Both the position numbers and the translations under genes were made by a program. Shown one piece after another: positions 9,915-18,437 of a stretch of DNA of 64,000 bases. The notes below the pieces were generated by a model. The model worked only from the letters and a program-made list of their open reading frames with translations, made no database searches and was not told where the DNA came from. This DNA is from Planctomycetota bacterium (GTDB lineage: Bacteria > Planctomycetota > UBA8742 > UBA2392), in the NCBI GenBank assembly GCA_020849795.1, contig JADZFR010000003.1, forward strand, positions 55,756 through 119,755. The letters run 5' to 3'. How positions within the stretch are numbered: the first letter of the stretch is position 1; each line of letters begins with the position of its first letter.

Positions 9915-10270
9915 GACGGCCTCCGTGGGCATGATCCTGCGGCGGCCAGTATAAGCAGATAAACAGCTCCAGTAATCTAAAAAACCTCCGCAAAGCAAAG
10001 CAGTGAAAGAGCGCCGGGATGCAGGAATCCTTGCGTCAATCAGGACATGCGCACCCGGTGGCTGCGGAAGACCGGTCGATCCGGGGCTGACCCCACGTCG
10101 TGCAACTGCCCCCGATCACCAGGCATCTGCATCGAATAGGCCGCATCGCACGCTGGAACAGATAGGCGGATTCACCGGACGCGGACGTGCCTATCTGATT
10201 CAGTGGTCTTGACTTATGTCTCAACGCAATTGCTGAGGCTGATTAGTTTGTGCATCGGCTGAGTGTTGGT
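9915..10270. other. intergenic region upstream of qNOR with possible gene remnant
   Basis: No intact gene is visible. Read leftward, roughly 10130-10190 encodes GESAYLFQRAM, resembling the AETAYLFRHAL front of the TPR paralogues and hinting at a decayed copy. The same stretch holds an AGATAGGC / GCCTATCT inverted repeat. A TTGACT at 10209 has no convincing -10 partner. Confidence 0.3.
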
Positions 10271-10640
10271 AAACTACTTGCGGTCCGTAGTTTGACCTTC
10301 GGGTCAGCGGGCCGCGCTCCACGAGGCAACATGTTGGACCTTTCAGGTCCACTACGCCCGCGCGGTCCCCTGCGGTTTATAGATACGTCGAACTTTATGG
10401 ATGCCTAACGGCCCCAAAGGCCGAATGCAGTAAAGCACCGCGAATGAGCTGCACCCGACCAATTCGTCGGCACGCACAGGTTGCCCAGCTTTCCAGGGCC
10501 ACCGCGTTCGGCAGTTTGACAGCCGGTCCGCAAGACTGTCTGGAGCCACCTGGTTCGCCGGGTGGGGTGCCTGCATAGTTGCACCGTAAATCGACGTACC
10601 TCGCCCGCCCCGAATTGGGCGGAATCGCCCCGCATGGGGC
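10271..10640 (+). ncRNA. highly structured leader or non-coding RNA in front of rny
   Basis: The 370 nt before rny contain no credible reading frame but a nearly continuous chain of short hairpins: AAACTAC/GTAGTTT (10271-10293), GACC-UUCG-GGUC (10294-10305), TGGACCT/AGGTCCA (10335-10351), CGGCC/GGCCG (10409-10423), CCGAC/GTCGG (10455-10470), GACAG/CTGTC (10518-10540), CCACCTGG-UUCG-CCGGGTGG (10546-10565), GGTGC/GCACC (10566-10585), CCGCCC/GGGCGG (10605-10622), GCCCC-GCAT-GGGGC (10627-10640). The last stops just before the rny ribosome-binding site. It does not show the conserved cores of RNase P RNA, tmRNA or SRP RNA. It may be a long rny 5' UTR or an independent RNA. Confidence 0.45.
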
Positions 10641-10653
10641 ACGGAGACACGTC

Positions 10654-12240
10654 ATGTTTCTTGCCGAAACCGGCACGCTGCTGCTTGGACTGGCGATCGG
10701 AGTGATCGTCGGCGGCGGCGCGATTGCCGGTGCTGTTTTCATGTTGATGAAGGGGAAAGTGGATGCCGCCCAGAAACTCTCAACGGGCGACGCAGAACGC
10801 ATCAAGGAGGACGCAAAGAAAGAAGCCGAGAACATCATGACCACGGCCCGCCTCGAGGCCAAGAGCGAGGCCCTGAAGCACCGCGAGAAGATCGAACAAG
10901 AACTCGAGAAAGATCGCCAGGAAGTCAAAGAACTCGAGAAACGCATCGCCAAGCGCGAAGAAAGCATCGAGCAGAAGTTCGAGCTGCTGGACAAGAAGGC
11001 CGACCAGCTTGAGAGCCGCCAGAAAGAAATTGAGGCGGCAAAAGAGCGCGCAGCAGCACTTGAAGCCGAGCGCACCACCGCGCTCGAGGAGACCCGCGCC
11101 AAGTTGTCCGAAATCGCCGAGATGACCACCGACGAAGCCCGCCGTGAATTGTTGACGCGGCTTGACGCAGAGCTGGTCGCCGAAAAGGCCGAGCGCATCA
11201 AGCACATGCTGGAAAAGACGGAAGAAGAGATCGACGAAAAGGCCAAGTGGACGGTCAGCCAGGCCATTTGCCGCCTTGCCAGCGAACACACCGGCGAAAC
11301 CACGACCAGTACGGTCGAAATTCCGAGCGACGAGGTGAAAGGCCGCATCATCGGTCGCGAAGGCCGCAACATCCGCCACTTCGAGAAGGTCACCGGCGTA
11401 GACGTGATCGTGGACGACACGCCGGGGTTGGTGGTCGTAAGTTGCTTTGACTCGGTGCGCCGCGAAATCGCGCGCCGCACACTGGAAAAGCTGATCCAGG
11501 ACGGGCGCATTCACCCCGCCCGCATCGAAGAACTGCACGTCATGTGCAGCGCCGAAGTGGACAAAGAGATAGTCGAAGCCGGCAAGCAGATCCAGTTCGA
11601 CGCCGACGTTCACAACATCAACCCCAAGGCGCAGCGCCTGCTGGGTCGCCTCAAGTTCCGCAGCAGTTACGGCCAGAACAACTACAAGCACAGCGTCGAG
11701 GTTGCCCACCTGTGCGGCATGATGGCTGCCGAGCTGGGCCTGGATGTGAAGCTGGCACGCCGTTGCGGGCTGATGCACGACATCGGCAAGGCGATTGACC
11801 ATGAAAAAGAAGGCGGCCACCCGCTGGTCGGCAAAGAGTTCCTGATCAGCATTGGCGAGCGGCCCGAGGTGATTGAAGCCGCCGGCGGCCACCACGACCA
11901 GCCGATGCACCACAAGTATCCGTATGTCAGCCTGGCGGCGGCGGGCGACGCGATCAGTGCTTCAAGGCCGGGCGCCAGGCGCGAAAGCATGGAGCGCTAC
12001 GTGCAGCGGCTCACGGCGCTGGAAGCGGTTGCCAAGAGCTTCGAGGGCGTAAGCGAAGCCTTTGCCGTGCAAGCCGGCCGCGAGTTGCGCGTGCTGGTGA
12101 ACAGTTCCAAGGTCACCGATGAGCAAGCCCTGCTGATCTGCCGCCAGATGGCAGAGAAGATTGAGGACGAGCTGACATACCCGGGCGAGATCAAGGTAAC
12201 CCTGATGCGCGAAACCCGAGTCACCGAGTACGCAAGGTAG
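10654..12240 (+). CDS. rny: ribonuclease Y
   Basis: Membrane-anchored endoribonuclease that starts mRNA decay. At 528 residues it has the full domain order: N-terminal membrane helix (about 7-31), a long Lys/Glu-rich coiled coil to about 200, a KH RNA-binding domain (DEVKGRIIGREGRNIRHFEK, near 226-245) and an HD phosphohydrolase domain with CGLMHDIGKAIDHE near 370-383. The start ATG is preceded by GGAG at 7 nt and places the membrane helix correctly; an upstream in-frame ATG at 10579 would lie inside the hairpin array and is rejected. The long structured leader could allow control by the enzyme itself, which is speculation. A strong terminator follows. Confidence 0.96.
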   Translation: MFLAETGTLLLGLAIGVIVGGGAIAGAVFMLMKGKVDAAQKLSTGDAERIKEDAKKEAENIMTTARLEAKSEALKHREKIEQELEKDRQEVKELEKRIAKREESIEQKFELLDKKADQLESRQKEIEAAKERAAALEAERTTALEETRAKLSEIAEMTTDEARRELLTRLDAELVAEKAERIKHMLEKTEEEIDEKAKWTVSQAICRLASEHTGETTTSTVEIPSDEVKGRIIGREGRNIRHFEKVTGVDVIVDDTPGLVVVSCFDSVRREIARRTLEKLIQDGRIHPARIEELHVMCSAEVDKEIVEAGKQIQFDADVHNINPKAQRLLGRLKFRSSYGQNNYKHSVEVAHLCGMMAAELGLDVKLARRCGLMHDIGKAIDHEKEGGHPLVGKEFLISIGERPEVIEAAGGHHDQPMHHKYPYVSLAAAGDAISASRPGARRESMERYVQRLTALEAVAKSFEGVSEAFAVQAGRELRVLVNSSKVTDEQALLICRQMAEKIEDELTYPGEIKVTLMRETRVTEYAR

Positions 12241-12275
12241 TCAGGGCCCAACGCGCAAGCGCTGGAGCAACCATC

Positions 12276-12304
12276 CAAACGCGCCGCCCCGTGCGGCGCG
12301 TTTG
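12276..12304 (+). terminator. intrinsic terminator after rny
   Basis: A perfect 12-bp stem CAAACGCGCCGC / GCGGCGCGTTTG with a CCCGT loop starts 35 nt after the rny stop and is followed by a T-rich stretch (GCCCGTTTCTTCTT). The T tract is interrupted, but the stem is strong. Confidence 0.75.
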
Positions 12305-12396
12305 CTTGCCCGTTTCTTCTTGATGGCTGGAACACGATGGTGTAAACAGTCGTTCGATATAGAACGAGTTTGAGAATTCGAGAACAGGAGACTGAC

Positions 12397-13242
12397 ATGG
12401 CAGACAGGACAATTCTGATTACAGGCGCGACCGGCCAGCAGGGCGGCGCTGTCGCACAGGCACTTCTTGGCAAGGGTTTCAAGCTGCGCGGCTTGACGCG
12501 CAAGCCCGATAGCGACAAGGCAAAGGCCCTTGCTTCCAAGGGCGTCGAGATCGTACAGGGTGACCTGAATGAAGAGGCGTCACTCAAGCGGGCACTCAAA
12601 GGAGCCTGGGGCGTGTTTGCCGTCCAGAACACCTGGGAAGCCGGCGTCGAAGGCGAAGAGGTGCAGGGCAAGCGCATCGCCAAGCTGGCTCGCGAAGCCG
12701 GGGTGCAACACTACGTCTACGCGTCTGTGGGCAGCGCCGAGCGCGACACGGGCATCCCACACTTTGACAACAAGTGGCGCGTTGAAGAAACTGTGCGCGG
12801 GCTGGACTTCCCAAGCCACGTGATCCTTCGCCCCGTCTTCTTCATGGAGAATCTGCCTTCGCCCTGGTTCCTGAACGGCGACAACCTGGGCACCGCCATG
12901 AAGCCCGAAACCAGGCTGCAAATGGTCGCGGTCGCAGACATCGGCCGTGTGGGCGCACGCGCGTTTACAGATGCAGAGAAGCTGAATCGCCACGAAATCG
13001 AGATCGCGGGCGATGCCGCCACGATGCCCGAGGCCGCGGCGCTGCTGAGCAAGCACCTGGGCCGTACGATCAACTTCGTGCAGTACCCGATTGAGGCTGT
13101 CCGCGCCAACAGCGAAGATTTTGCGCTGATGCTCCAGTGGTTCGACAAGGTCGGCTATAACGCCGACATCGCCAAGCTCGACGGGGAATTTGGAAAAATG
13201 ACCCGCCTTGAAAGCTGGGCCGCAAGCAATCTCAAGAAGTAG
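12397..13242 (+). CDS. NmrA-like NAD(P)-binding Rossmann-fold protein
   Basis: A 281-residue atypical short-chain dehydrogenase of the NmrA/HSCARG type, a family that includes NADPH sensors and quinone or isoflavone reductase-like enzymes. The dinucleotide motif GATGQQGGAVAQALL lies near residues 9-23, followed by LTRKPDS and the family-typical YVYASVGSAERDTGIPHFDN. No YxxxK catalytic pair stands out, so a sensor or redox role is possible. AGGAG six nt before the ATG decides the start against an in-frame ATG at 12370. It is a single-gene unit between two hairpin terminators. Family is clear; substrate unknown. Confidence 0.85.
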   Translation: MADRTILITGATGQQGGAVAQALLGKGFKLRGLTRKPDSDKAKALASKGVEIVQGDLNEEASLKRALKGAWGVFAVQNTWEAGVEGEEVQGKRIAKLAREAGVQHYVYASVGSAERDTGIPHFDNKWRVEETVRGLDFPSHVILRPVFFMENLPSPWFLNGDNLGTAMKPETRLQMVAVADIGRVGARAFTDAEKLNRHEIEIAGDAATMPEAAALLSKHLGRTINFVQYPIEAVRANSEDFALMLQWFDKVGYNADIAKLDGEFGKMTRLESWAASNLKK

Positions 13243-13249
13243 GTCAAAA

Positions 13250-13274
13250 AGCCCCGGGGCGTAAGCCCGGGGCT
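13250..13274. terminator. GC-rich hairpin after the NmrA-like gene
   Basis: AGCCCCGGG / CCCGGGGCT, a 9-bp stem around a GCGTAAG loop, begins 8 nt after the preceding stop. A second GCCCC/GGGGC stem (about 13295-13313) followed by TCTTTG comes just before the next gene. No proper U-run follows the first stem, so it may be a dispersed palindromic repeat related to the one at 1291 as much as a terminator. Confidence 0.5.
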
Positions 13275-13333
13275 GACAGTGGACTCCCAAGGGCCCCGGG
13301 CTAGTCTCGGGGCTCTTTGTCCATGGAGCCGCC

Positions 13334-14089
13334 ATGCCCACCATTTTCAGCAAGATCGTTGTTGGCGAAATCCCGTGCCACAAAGTGTGGGAAGACGACA
13401 AGCACCTCGCGTTTCTTGACATCAACCCGTGGTGCTACGGGCACACGATTGTCATCCCCAAAGCCGAGCACAGCTACTTGTTCGACATGCCGCCGGCTGA
13501 GTATGCGGCTTTGCACGCCGCGGCCCAGGGCGTTGCCCGGCTGTTGAAAGCCAAGCTGCAATGCGCCCGGGTGTGCAGCATGGTGGTCGGTTACGAAGTG
13601 CCGCACGTGCACATCCACCTGTTTCCGAGCAATGCGATCAAAGATTTTCTGCCTCACGGCGTCACGCCGATGGCCAACAAACCGGACTTTGCAGAGATTC
13701 TTGCCAGGCTGCGCCAGAGCAGCGACGTGCTGGGCAAGTTCTGTGAGGCATTCAACGCACGCGACATGGCGGCCCTGCGAGCACTCTACGAGCCGGACGG
13801 CACGGCGCAGGTCATGGACTCGCCATTTCCCGAAGAGAAAGGCATCGACGAAATCGCTGCCAAGTCGCTGACCCATATGCTGGATGAAGACAATCCACTG
13901 ACGGCCGAAGCCGCACAGGTTGACGGCAAAGCCGTGATCCTGTTTCGCGACCAGACTGGCAAACTTGACGCCGCAGCCTGGGTGCACGAGTCCGGCGACA
14001 GGATTCGCCGCATGGAGTACATCGTGCAATGGCATCGCGCCGAAGAGTTGCAGCTCATCGGCCTGAAAGCCCGCACCCAGGGCAAGTAG
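13334..14089 (+). CDS. HIT-family hydrolase fused to an NTF2/SnoaL-like domain
   Basis: 251 residues in two parts. Residues 1 to about 120 form a histidine-triad domain of the nucleotide hydrolase/transferase superfamily, with LDINPWCYGHTIVIPK and the active-site triad HVHIHL at 91-96. Residues from about 133 (VLGKFCEAFNARDMAALRALYEPDGTAQVMD) look like a SnoaL/NTF2-type cone fold of the nuclear-transport-factor-2 class. The fusion is unusual; HIT proteins are normally 110-150 residues alone. The start has GGAG 5 nt upstream. Substrates of HIT enzymes are typically nucleoside phosphoramidates or dinucleotides; the tail may bind a small ligand (inference). Confidence 0.85.
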   Translation: MPTIFSKIVVGEIPCHKVWEDDKHLAFLDINPWCYGHTIVIPKAEHSYLFDMPPAEYAALHAAAQGVARLLKAKLQCARVCSMVVGYEVPHVHIHLFPSNAIKDFLPHGVTPMANKPDFAEILARLRQSSDVLGKFCEAFNARDMAALRALYEPDGTAQVMDSPFPEEKGIDEIAAKSLTHMLDEDNPLTAEAAQVDGKAVILFRDQTGKLDAAAWVHESGDRIRRMEYIVQWHRAEELQLIGLKARTQGK

Positions 14090-14168
14090 CGCGGCAACAT
14101 CAAGAACATGTAAAGCGCCACCGCAGGATGTACCTGTTACGCCGCCGCCCGCTTTGAATAATCCAGCC

Positions 14169-15101
14169 ATGCCCAACACACGGCCCAGACCTGCCGCCGT
14201 CGTGCGCGATGCATCCGCGATCGAGTTCTTCTGCGACGGGCTGCGCGAGATGGTGCCCGTGGTGCGCGAGCGGCTGAAGGGCGTATCGAGTGCCGCGACC
14301 CCGACCGCCGTGCACGACCTGCGGGTGGCAGCCCGCCGCTTACGCTCGGTGCTTCGTCTGTGGCGGCCCCTGCTGCCAAAGTGCGCACGGCAGGCTGCCG
14401 ATGCCGCACGGGCCGCAATGCGCGAGCTGAATGCCCTGCGCGACCTGGATGTGTTGACAGACAGCGTGGCCGCATTCAGCTCTGAGCCGGCACCGGGGCT
14501 GACCGACGCGATGGCCCCGGTTCTTGCGGTAATGCGGCAGCGGCGCGACGAACTCGCGGCCGGGGCAAGCCGGCAGCTTGCAGGCACAATCGGCGCCGAG
14601 TTCATGCAGACCATGGAAGCGCTGCTTGCCGCGACGCCCAGTGAGTGGCCGCGCGGCGCGCATGCGCGCTCGGCTCGGGTGGCTGGTCCGCTGCTCAAAC
14701 CGGTCTGGTCGGACTTTCGCAAAGCGCTCAAGCGCGCACAGGCCAGGCTGACGGATATGCGCTGCCACAGGTTGCGCATCGCCGGCAAGCGCCTGCGGTA
14801 CGGACTGGAGGCGTTCAGTGGGTACTTCGGCAAGCCCGCCCGTCGCACGGTGAAGTCGCTGCGCGTGTTCCAGGACGAACTTGGCGCGTTTCTGGACGCC
14901 CGCAACGGCGAAAGAGCTGTGCGTGCCCTGCGCAAACAGCTTGCCGCTGACCCTGCATCGGATGACGCACTTAGGGCCATGGCTGCCGCTTTCCGCGACG
15001 ACGCCCGCGAACGCAAGGCCGCCCTTCCGCATTTGCTGGACAAAGTGGGCAGGCTGCGTTTCAAAGAGTTCATGCGCAGCGCTAAAGGAGCTACCCGGTG
15101 A
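14169..15101 (+). CDS. CHAD domain protein
   Basis: A helical CHAD (conserved histidine alpha-helical domain) protein of 310 residues; CHAD domains bind inorganic polyphosphate through histidines and basic residues. Features seen are VHDLRVAARRLRSVLRLWRPLL near residues 50-70 and a second repeat CHRLRIAGKRLRYGLEAF near 200, the tandem helical pattern of the family. The start is uncertain: an upstream TTG (14154) is also in frame and neither has a good Shine-Dalgarno. Its stop overlaps the GTG of the following sixA-like gene (GTGA), so the two are translationally coupled. Confidence 0.85.
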   Translation: MPNTRPRPAAVVRDASAIEFFCDGLREMVPVVRERLKGVSSAATPTAVHDLRVAARRLRSVLRLWRPLLPKCARQAADAARAAMRELNALRDLDVLTDSVAAFSSEPAPGLTDAMAPVLAVMRQRRDELAAGASRQLAGTIGAEFMQTMEALLAATPSEWPRGAHARSARVAGPLLKPVWSDFRKALKRAQARLTDMRCHRLRIAGKRLRYGLEAFSGYFGKPARRTVKSLRVFQDELGAFLDARNGERAVRALRKQLAADPASDDALRAMAAAFRDDARERKAALPHLLDKVGRLRFKEFMRSAKGATR

Positions 15102-15589
15102 AACTGATCCTCGTTCGCCACGCTGTCGCTTTCGAGCGCAACGCCAAACGCTGGCCGGACGACAGCCAGCGCCCGCTGACCAAACGCGGCGCCGCAACGT
15201 TTCGCAAAGCCGCCGGGGGGCTGGTCAAGCTTTGCCCTGATGTCGCGCTGTGCCTGACAAGCCCGTTTCGCAGGGCGGCGCGCACAGCCGAGCTGCTGGC
15301 ACAAGCTGGCTGGCCCAAGGCCAGATTGCTGCCGGAACTTGAGCCCGGCGTCGACCCCCAGAGCGTTGCCCATGCACTGGCAGGGCTCAAGACGAAGGGA
15401 CCGATCGCGATTGTCGGCCATGAACCCGCGCTGTCAGAGTTGACAGCGTTCCTGCTCGGGCTGCTGCACCCGCCCTTCGAGTACAAAAAGGGGGGCGCGG
15501 CCGTCCTCGACTTTCCCGGCGCTATCGACAAGGGACAGGGCCGGCTGCAATGGCTTGCCCCGCCCAAGCTGCTGCGCAGGGCCCGGTAG
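15098..15589 (+). CDS. sixA: SixA-like phosphohistidine phosphatase
   Basis: A 163-residue small histidine-phosphatase-superfamily protein. It starts MKLILVRHA with the catalytic RH at residues 7-8, then WPDDSQRPLTKRGAATFRKAAGGL, TSPFRRAARTAELLA and the second catalytic histidine in IAIVGHEPALSEL, all in SixA order. SixA removes phosphate from histidine in phosphotransfer proteins such as ArcB or NPr. GTG start with AAGGAG about 7 nt upstream, overlapping the CHAD gene by 4 bp. CHAD and SixA-type genes are commonly neighbours in bacteria, which fits a shared phosphate or polyphosphate theme. The stop lies 2 nt from the convergent ABC exporter stop. Confidence 0.88.
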   Translation: MKLILVRHAVAFERNAKRWPDDSQRPLTKRGAATFRKAAGGLVKLCPDVALCLTSPFRRAARTAELLAQAGWPKARLLPELEPGVDPQSVAHALAGLKTKGPIAIVGHEPALSELTAFLLGLLHPPFEYKKGGAAVLDFPGAIDKGQGRLQWLAPPKLLRRAR

Positions 15590-15591
15590 CG

Positions 15592-17403
15592 TCAGGATCG
15601 AGAAGCGGGAACGACGTCGCTGCCGCTTTGGACGGCCCACAAGTCGGCATAGGCTCCGCCGTGGGACACCAGTTCGTCGTGGGTGCCTTCTTCTTCTACT
15701 TTGCCGTCCTTGATCACGATGATGCGGTCGGCCTTTCGGATCGTGCTTAGGCGGTGCGCGATCACCAGCGCCGTGCGTCCCGACGTCAACTGTTCCAGGT
15801 TCTGCTGGATCATGCGCTCGGTTTCGGTGTCCACGCTGCTGGTGGCTTCGTCCAGCACGAGTATCGGCGCGTCTTTCAGCAACGCCCTCGCGATGCTCAG
15901 GCGCTGCCTTTGCCCGCCGGACAGCTTGATGCCGCGCTCGCCCACGATCGTGTCATACCCGTCGGGCAGGCTTTGGACAAAGTCGTCAAACTGTGCGTGG
16001 CGGCTGGCCTCGATTACTTTCTCGGCGGTGACGTCAACGCCCGGATATGCGATGTTTTCGCGGATTGTGCCGTGGAACAGAAACACGTCCTGACTCACCA
16101 GCGCGATCTGGCGGCGCAGGTCTTCCTGTCGCAACTGTCGCACGTCGATGCCGTCTACCTTGATCGCGCCTTCGTTCACGTCATACAGCCGCAGCAACAA
16201 CTTGATCAGCGTACTCTTGCCCGCGCCAGTTGTGCCCGCGATGCCCACCATTTCGCCGGCCTTTACGCGCAGCCGCAAACCGTTCAGGACGGGTTCGCGG
16301 TTGCGGTAGCGAAAGAAAACGTTGTCGAACTCGACTTCGCCCTTGGCCCGCACCATCGGTGCCGGCTCGGCTGGATCCTGCACTGCGCTGGGGGTGTCCA
16401 GCAACCCAAACACGCGCGTGGCGCTGGCCTTGGCGCGCTGGAAATCATCAAACGTCTGGCCCAGGCGCGTCAGCGGCCAAAGCAGGCGCTGGATCATCAT
16501 GCAGAACAGTACCAGTTCGCCCGCGGTCAACATGCCCTGCATGACCCACCATCCGCCCAGCACAATCACGGCAGCAAAACCCAGCGCGATGCCCATGCGC
16601 ACGATCGGGATAAACACGCTGTTCAACTTGATCGCGTGGTGGTTTGCCTTGCGATAGGCTTCGCTGGCTTGCTCGACGCGTGTCGCTTCGTAGCTCTCGG
16701 CGGTGAAGCTCTTGATCACGAGAATGCCGCCGATGTTGTTTTCGAGACGGCTTGCCACGTCACCAACGCTTTCACGCACGCGGCGATATCTGGGCTCAAG
16801 CATCTTGCTGAACTTGAAGCTGCCGAAAATGATCAGCGGCATGGTCAACAGGCCGATGGCCGCCAGCGAGGGCGAAATCAGCGTCATCACGGTGCCGGCA
16901 AACGCCAGCAGCACGAACAGCTGCACGATTTCGTTGAACGCGTTGTTCAAAAAGCGTTCAAGCTGGTTCACGTCGTCGTTAAGCATCGCCAGCGTCTTGC
17001 CCAGCCGGTGCTCTTCGAAGAAGCGGATTTCACGCGCCTGCATGCGCCGGTAAGCGTCCACACGCAGCCTGTGCTGCATGTTCTGGGCGATGGTCATGAA
17101 GCCGAAAGCATAGCCCCACTGCGACAGGCTCTCGAGGCCGAAGATCACCACGGTGATCACAGACAGAAACACGATCTGCGCGAACATTTCCGACAAGCCG
17201 AACCAGGCCATGAAGGCAGGCGCGTTGCCGGTGACGCTGTCGATCAGCCACGCGACAATGATCGGCGGCGCCAGGTCAAGCACCTTGTTGGTGACACTGG
17301 AAGTGATCGACGCTGTCAGCCGGCCCCGCATCGGCCCCAGGTACGAAAACAGCCGCCACATCGGGCGGGGCGCGGTATGCAGCAATGCTTCAACGTCGGC
17401 CAT
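15592..17403 (-). CDS. ABC exporter, fused membrane and ATPase domains (MsbA-like)
   Basis: 603-residue half-transporter. An N-terminal six-helix exporter membrane domain (about 20-320) is followed by a nucleotide-binding domain with Walker A GTTGAGKST (about 390-398), signature LSGGQRQRLSIARAL, Walker B ILVLDEATSS and the H-loop AHRLSTIR. The first glycine-rich motif has Ala where Ser is more usual (GAGKST), which is still functional in many members. This is the family of MsbA lipid flippases and multidrug or peptide exporters; the substrate cannot be told. It would act as a homodimer in the inner membrane. No partner gene adjoins it. A pair of inverted repeats lies directly upstream. Confidence 0.92.
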   Translation of the reverse strand: MADVEALLHTAPRPMWRLFSYLGPMRGRLTASITSSVTNKVLDLAPPIIVAWLIDSVTGNAPAFMAWFGLSEMFAQIVFLSVITVVIFGLESLSQWGYAFGFMTIAQNMQHRLRVDAYRRMQAREIRFFEEHRLGKTLAMLNDDVNQLERFLNNAFNEIVQLFVLLAFAGTVMTLISPSLAAIGLLTMPLIIFGSFKFSKMLEPRYRRVRESVGDVASRLENNIGGILVIKSFTAESYEATRVEQASEAYRKANHHAIKLNSVFIPIVRMGIALGFAAVIVLGGWWVMQGMLTAGELVLFCMMIQRLLWPLTRLGQTFDDFQRAKASATRVFGLLDTPSAVQDPAEPAPMVRAKGEVEFDNVFFRYRNREPVLNGLRLRVKAGEMVGIAGTTGAGKSTLIKLLLRLYDVNEGAIKVDGIDVRQLRQEDLRRQIALVSQDVFLFHGTIRENIAYPGVDVTAEKVIEASRHAQFDDFVQSLPDGYDTIVGERGIKLSGGQRQRLSIARALLKDAPILVLDEATSSVDTETERMIQQNLEQLTSGRTALVIAHRLSTIRKADRIIVIKDGKVEEEGTHDELVSHGGAYADLWAVQSGSDVVPASRS

Positions 17404-17422
17404 GGGTGTGGTTTAGCAAAGA

Positions 17423-17510
17423 GGCCGCAGATAAACACGGATGGACACGGATCAGCAGTCCAGGTGGCCTGCCGCGCAATCGGTGTTCATCTGTGCCCAT
17501 CTGTGGCAAA
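17423..17510. repeat. inverted pair of the CAGATGGACACAGAT-type repeat (apparently empty)
   Basis: Two degenerate ~30-bp copies in opposite orientation: 17423-17452 (core CAGATAAACACGGATGGACA) and 17481-17510 (GGTGTTCATCTGTGCCCATC), separated by 28 bp. They match the repeats at 48178, 48596 and 49080 in the suf operon but enclose no gene. They occupy the gap between the divergent ABC exporter and mutM and end 8 nt before the mutM ATG. Confidence 0.75.
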
Positions 17511-17518
17511 AGGCCTGC

Positions 17519-18394
17519 ATGCCTGAGTTGCCAGAAGTTGAAGTCACGCGCCGCAAGATTGCACCTGCGCTGGTGGGGCGCGTGATTGCGGTCGTGCGCA
17601 CCACCGCGCCCAGCTACTTCTTCCTAACGCCACCTGCGGTGCTGAAGCGGCAGCTCAAAGGGCGCACGGTCGCCCGCCTTGAGCGGCTGGGCAAGTATCT
17701 GCTGGCGACGCTGGATGATGGCTCGCGGCTGTTGCTGCATCTTGGCATGACGGGGCAACTCTTTGTGCAGGGCAGCGCCAGCCTGCGCCTGCTTTCGTCG
17801 ACGGCGCGTGCATCGCTGAAGCCCGAGCAGCAGCCGGCCTTCAAGCCCGACAAGCACACCCACCTGCGCCTGTCGTTCAGGGATGGTGCTGCCGAAGTCT
17901 GGTTTCGGGACACGCGCAAGTTCGGAAAGGTGAAATGGCTTGCGCCGGGCGAACGCGATGCGCGGCTTGCCAAGCTTGGCCCGGACGCGCTGGAAGTCAC
18001 GGGCGCCGAGTTTCACGCGGCTGCGCGGCGGCGACGAGTGCCGGTGAAGACCCTGCTGCTGGATCAATCGGTGCTGGCGGGTGTAGGCAACATTTACGCT
18101 GACGAAGCACTGTTTCTGACGGGCGTGAGGCCGACGCTCAAAGCCAGTACGTTGTCAGGGGCGCAATGCGACAGGCTGATCGCAAACGCGCAACGCGTGC
18201 TGAGGCGCAGCATTGCAACCGGCGGCAGCAGCATCAGCGACTACGTGGCCCCAGACGGAAAGGACGGAGCATACCAGGACGAGCGCATGGTGTATGACCG
18301 CGAAGGCCAGCCCTGCAAGGTATGCGGGGCCAAGATCAAACGAGTTGTCATCGGCCAGCGGAGCGCACACTACTGCCCGCGCTGCCAGCGCTGA
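17519..18394 (+). CDS. mutM: formamidopyrimidine-DNA glycosylase
   Basis: Base-excision repair enzyme removing 8-oxoguanine and formamidopyrimidines, with AP lyase activity. At 291 residues it has the exact N-terminus MPELPEVEV, in which Pro1 (after Met removal) is the nucleophile and Glu2 the acid. It also has LGMTGQLF, TRKFGKVKWL and SVLAGVGNIYADEALF, and ends in the zinc finger CKVCG...CPRC. The start is fixed by catalytic Pro; longer in-frame versions are wrong. The sequence between the repeat pair and the ATG provides no good Shine-Dalgarno. The RqcH-like gene follows 43 nt later. Confidence 0.97.
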   Translation: MPELPEVEVTRRKIAPALVGRVIAVVRTTAPSYFFLTPPAVLKRQLKGRTVARLERLGKYLLATLDDGSRLLLHLGMTGQLFVQGSASLRLLSSTARASLKPEQQPAFKPDKHTHLRLSFRDGAAEVWFRDTRKFGKVKWLAPGERDARLAKLGPDALEVTGAEFHAAARRRRVPVKTLLLDQSVLAGVGNIYADEALFLTGVRPTLKASTLSGAQCDRLIANAQRVLRRSIATGGSSISDYVAPDGKDGAYQDERMVYDREGQPCKVCGAKIKRVVIGQRSAHYCPRCQR

Positions 18395-18437
18395 TACGCC
18401 CTATCCCCTTGCCCTTGCGGGTCTTATCCTGACCGCC

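Noticed and set aside
10271..10640. RNase P RNA, tmRNA, 6S or SRP RNA
   Set aside because: None of the conserved core sequences of the first, second or fourth could be found, and no long 6S-type closing stem pairs the two ends.
13301..15421. 706-codon leftward frame across the HIT, CHAD and SixA genes
   Set aside because: Runs antisense through three well-supported genes with recognised active sites; low-complexity product.
18213..18437. 75-codon N-terminal extension of the RqcH-like protein
   Set aside because: Lies inside mutM in another frame and encodes low-complexity sequence; the NFACT-N fold begins at 18438.
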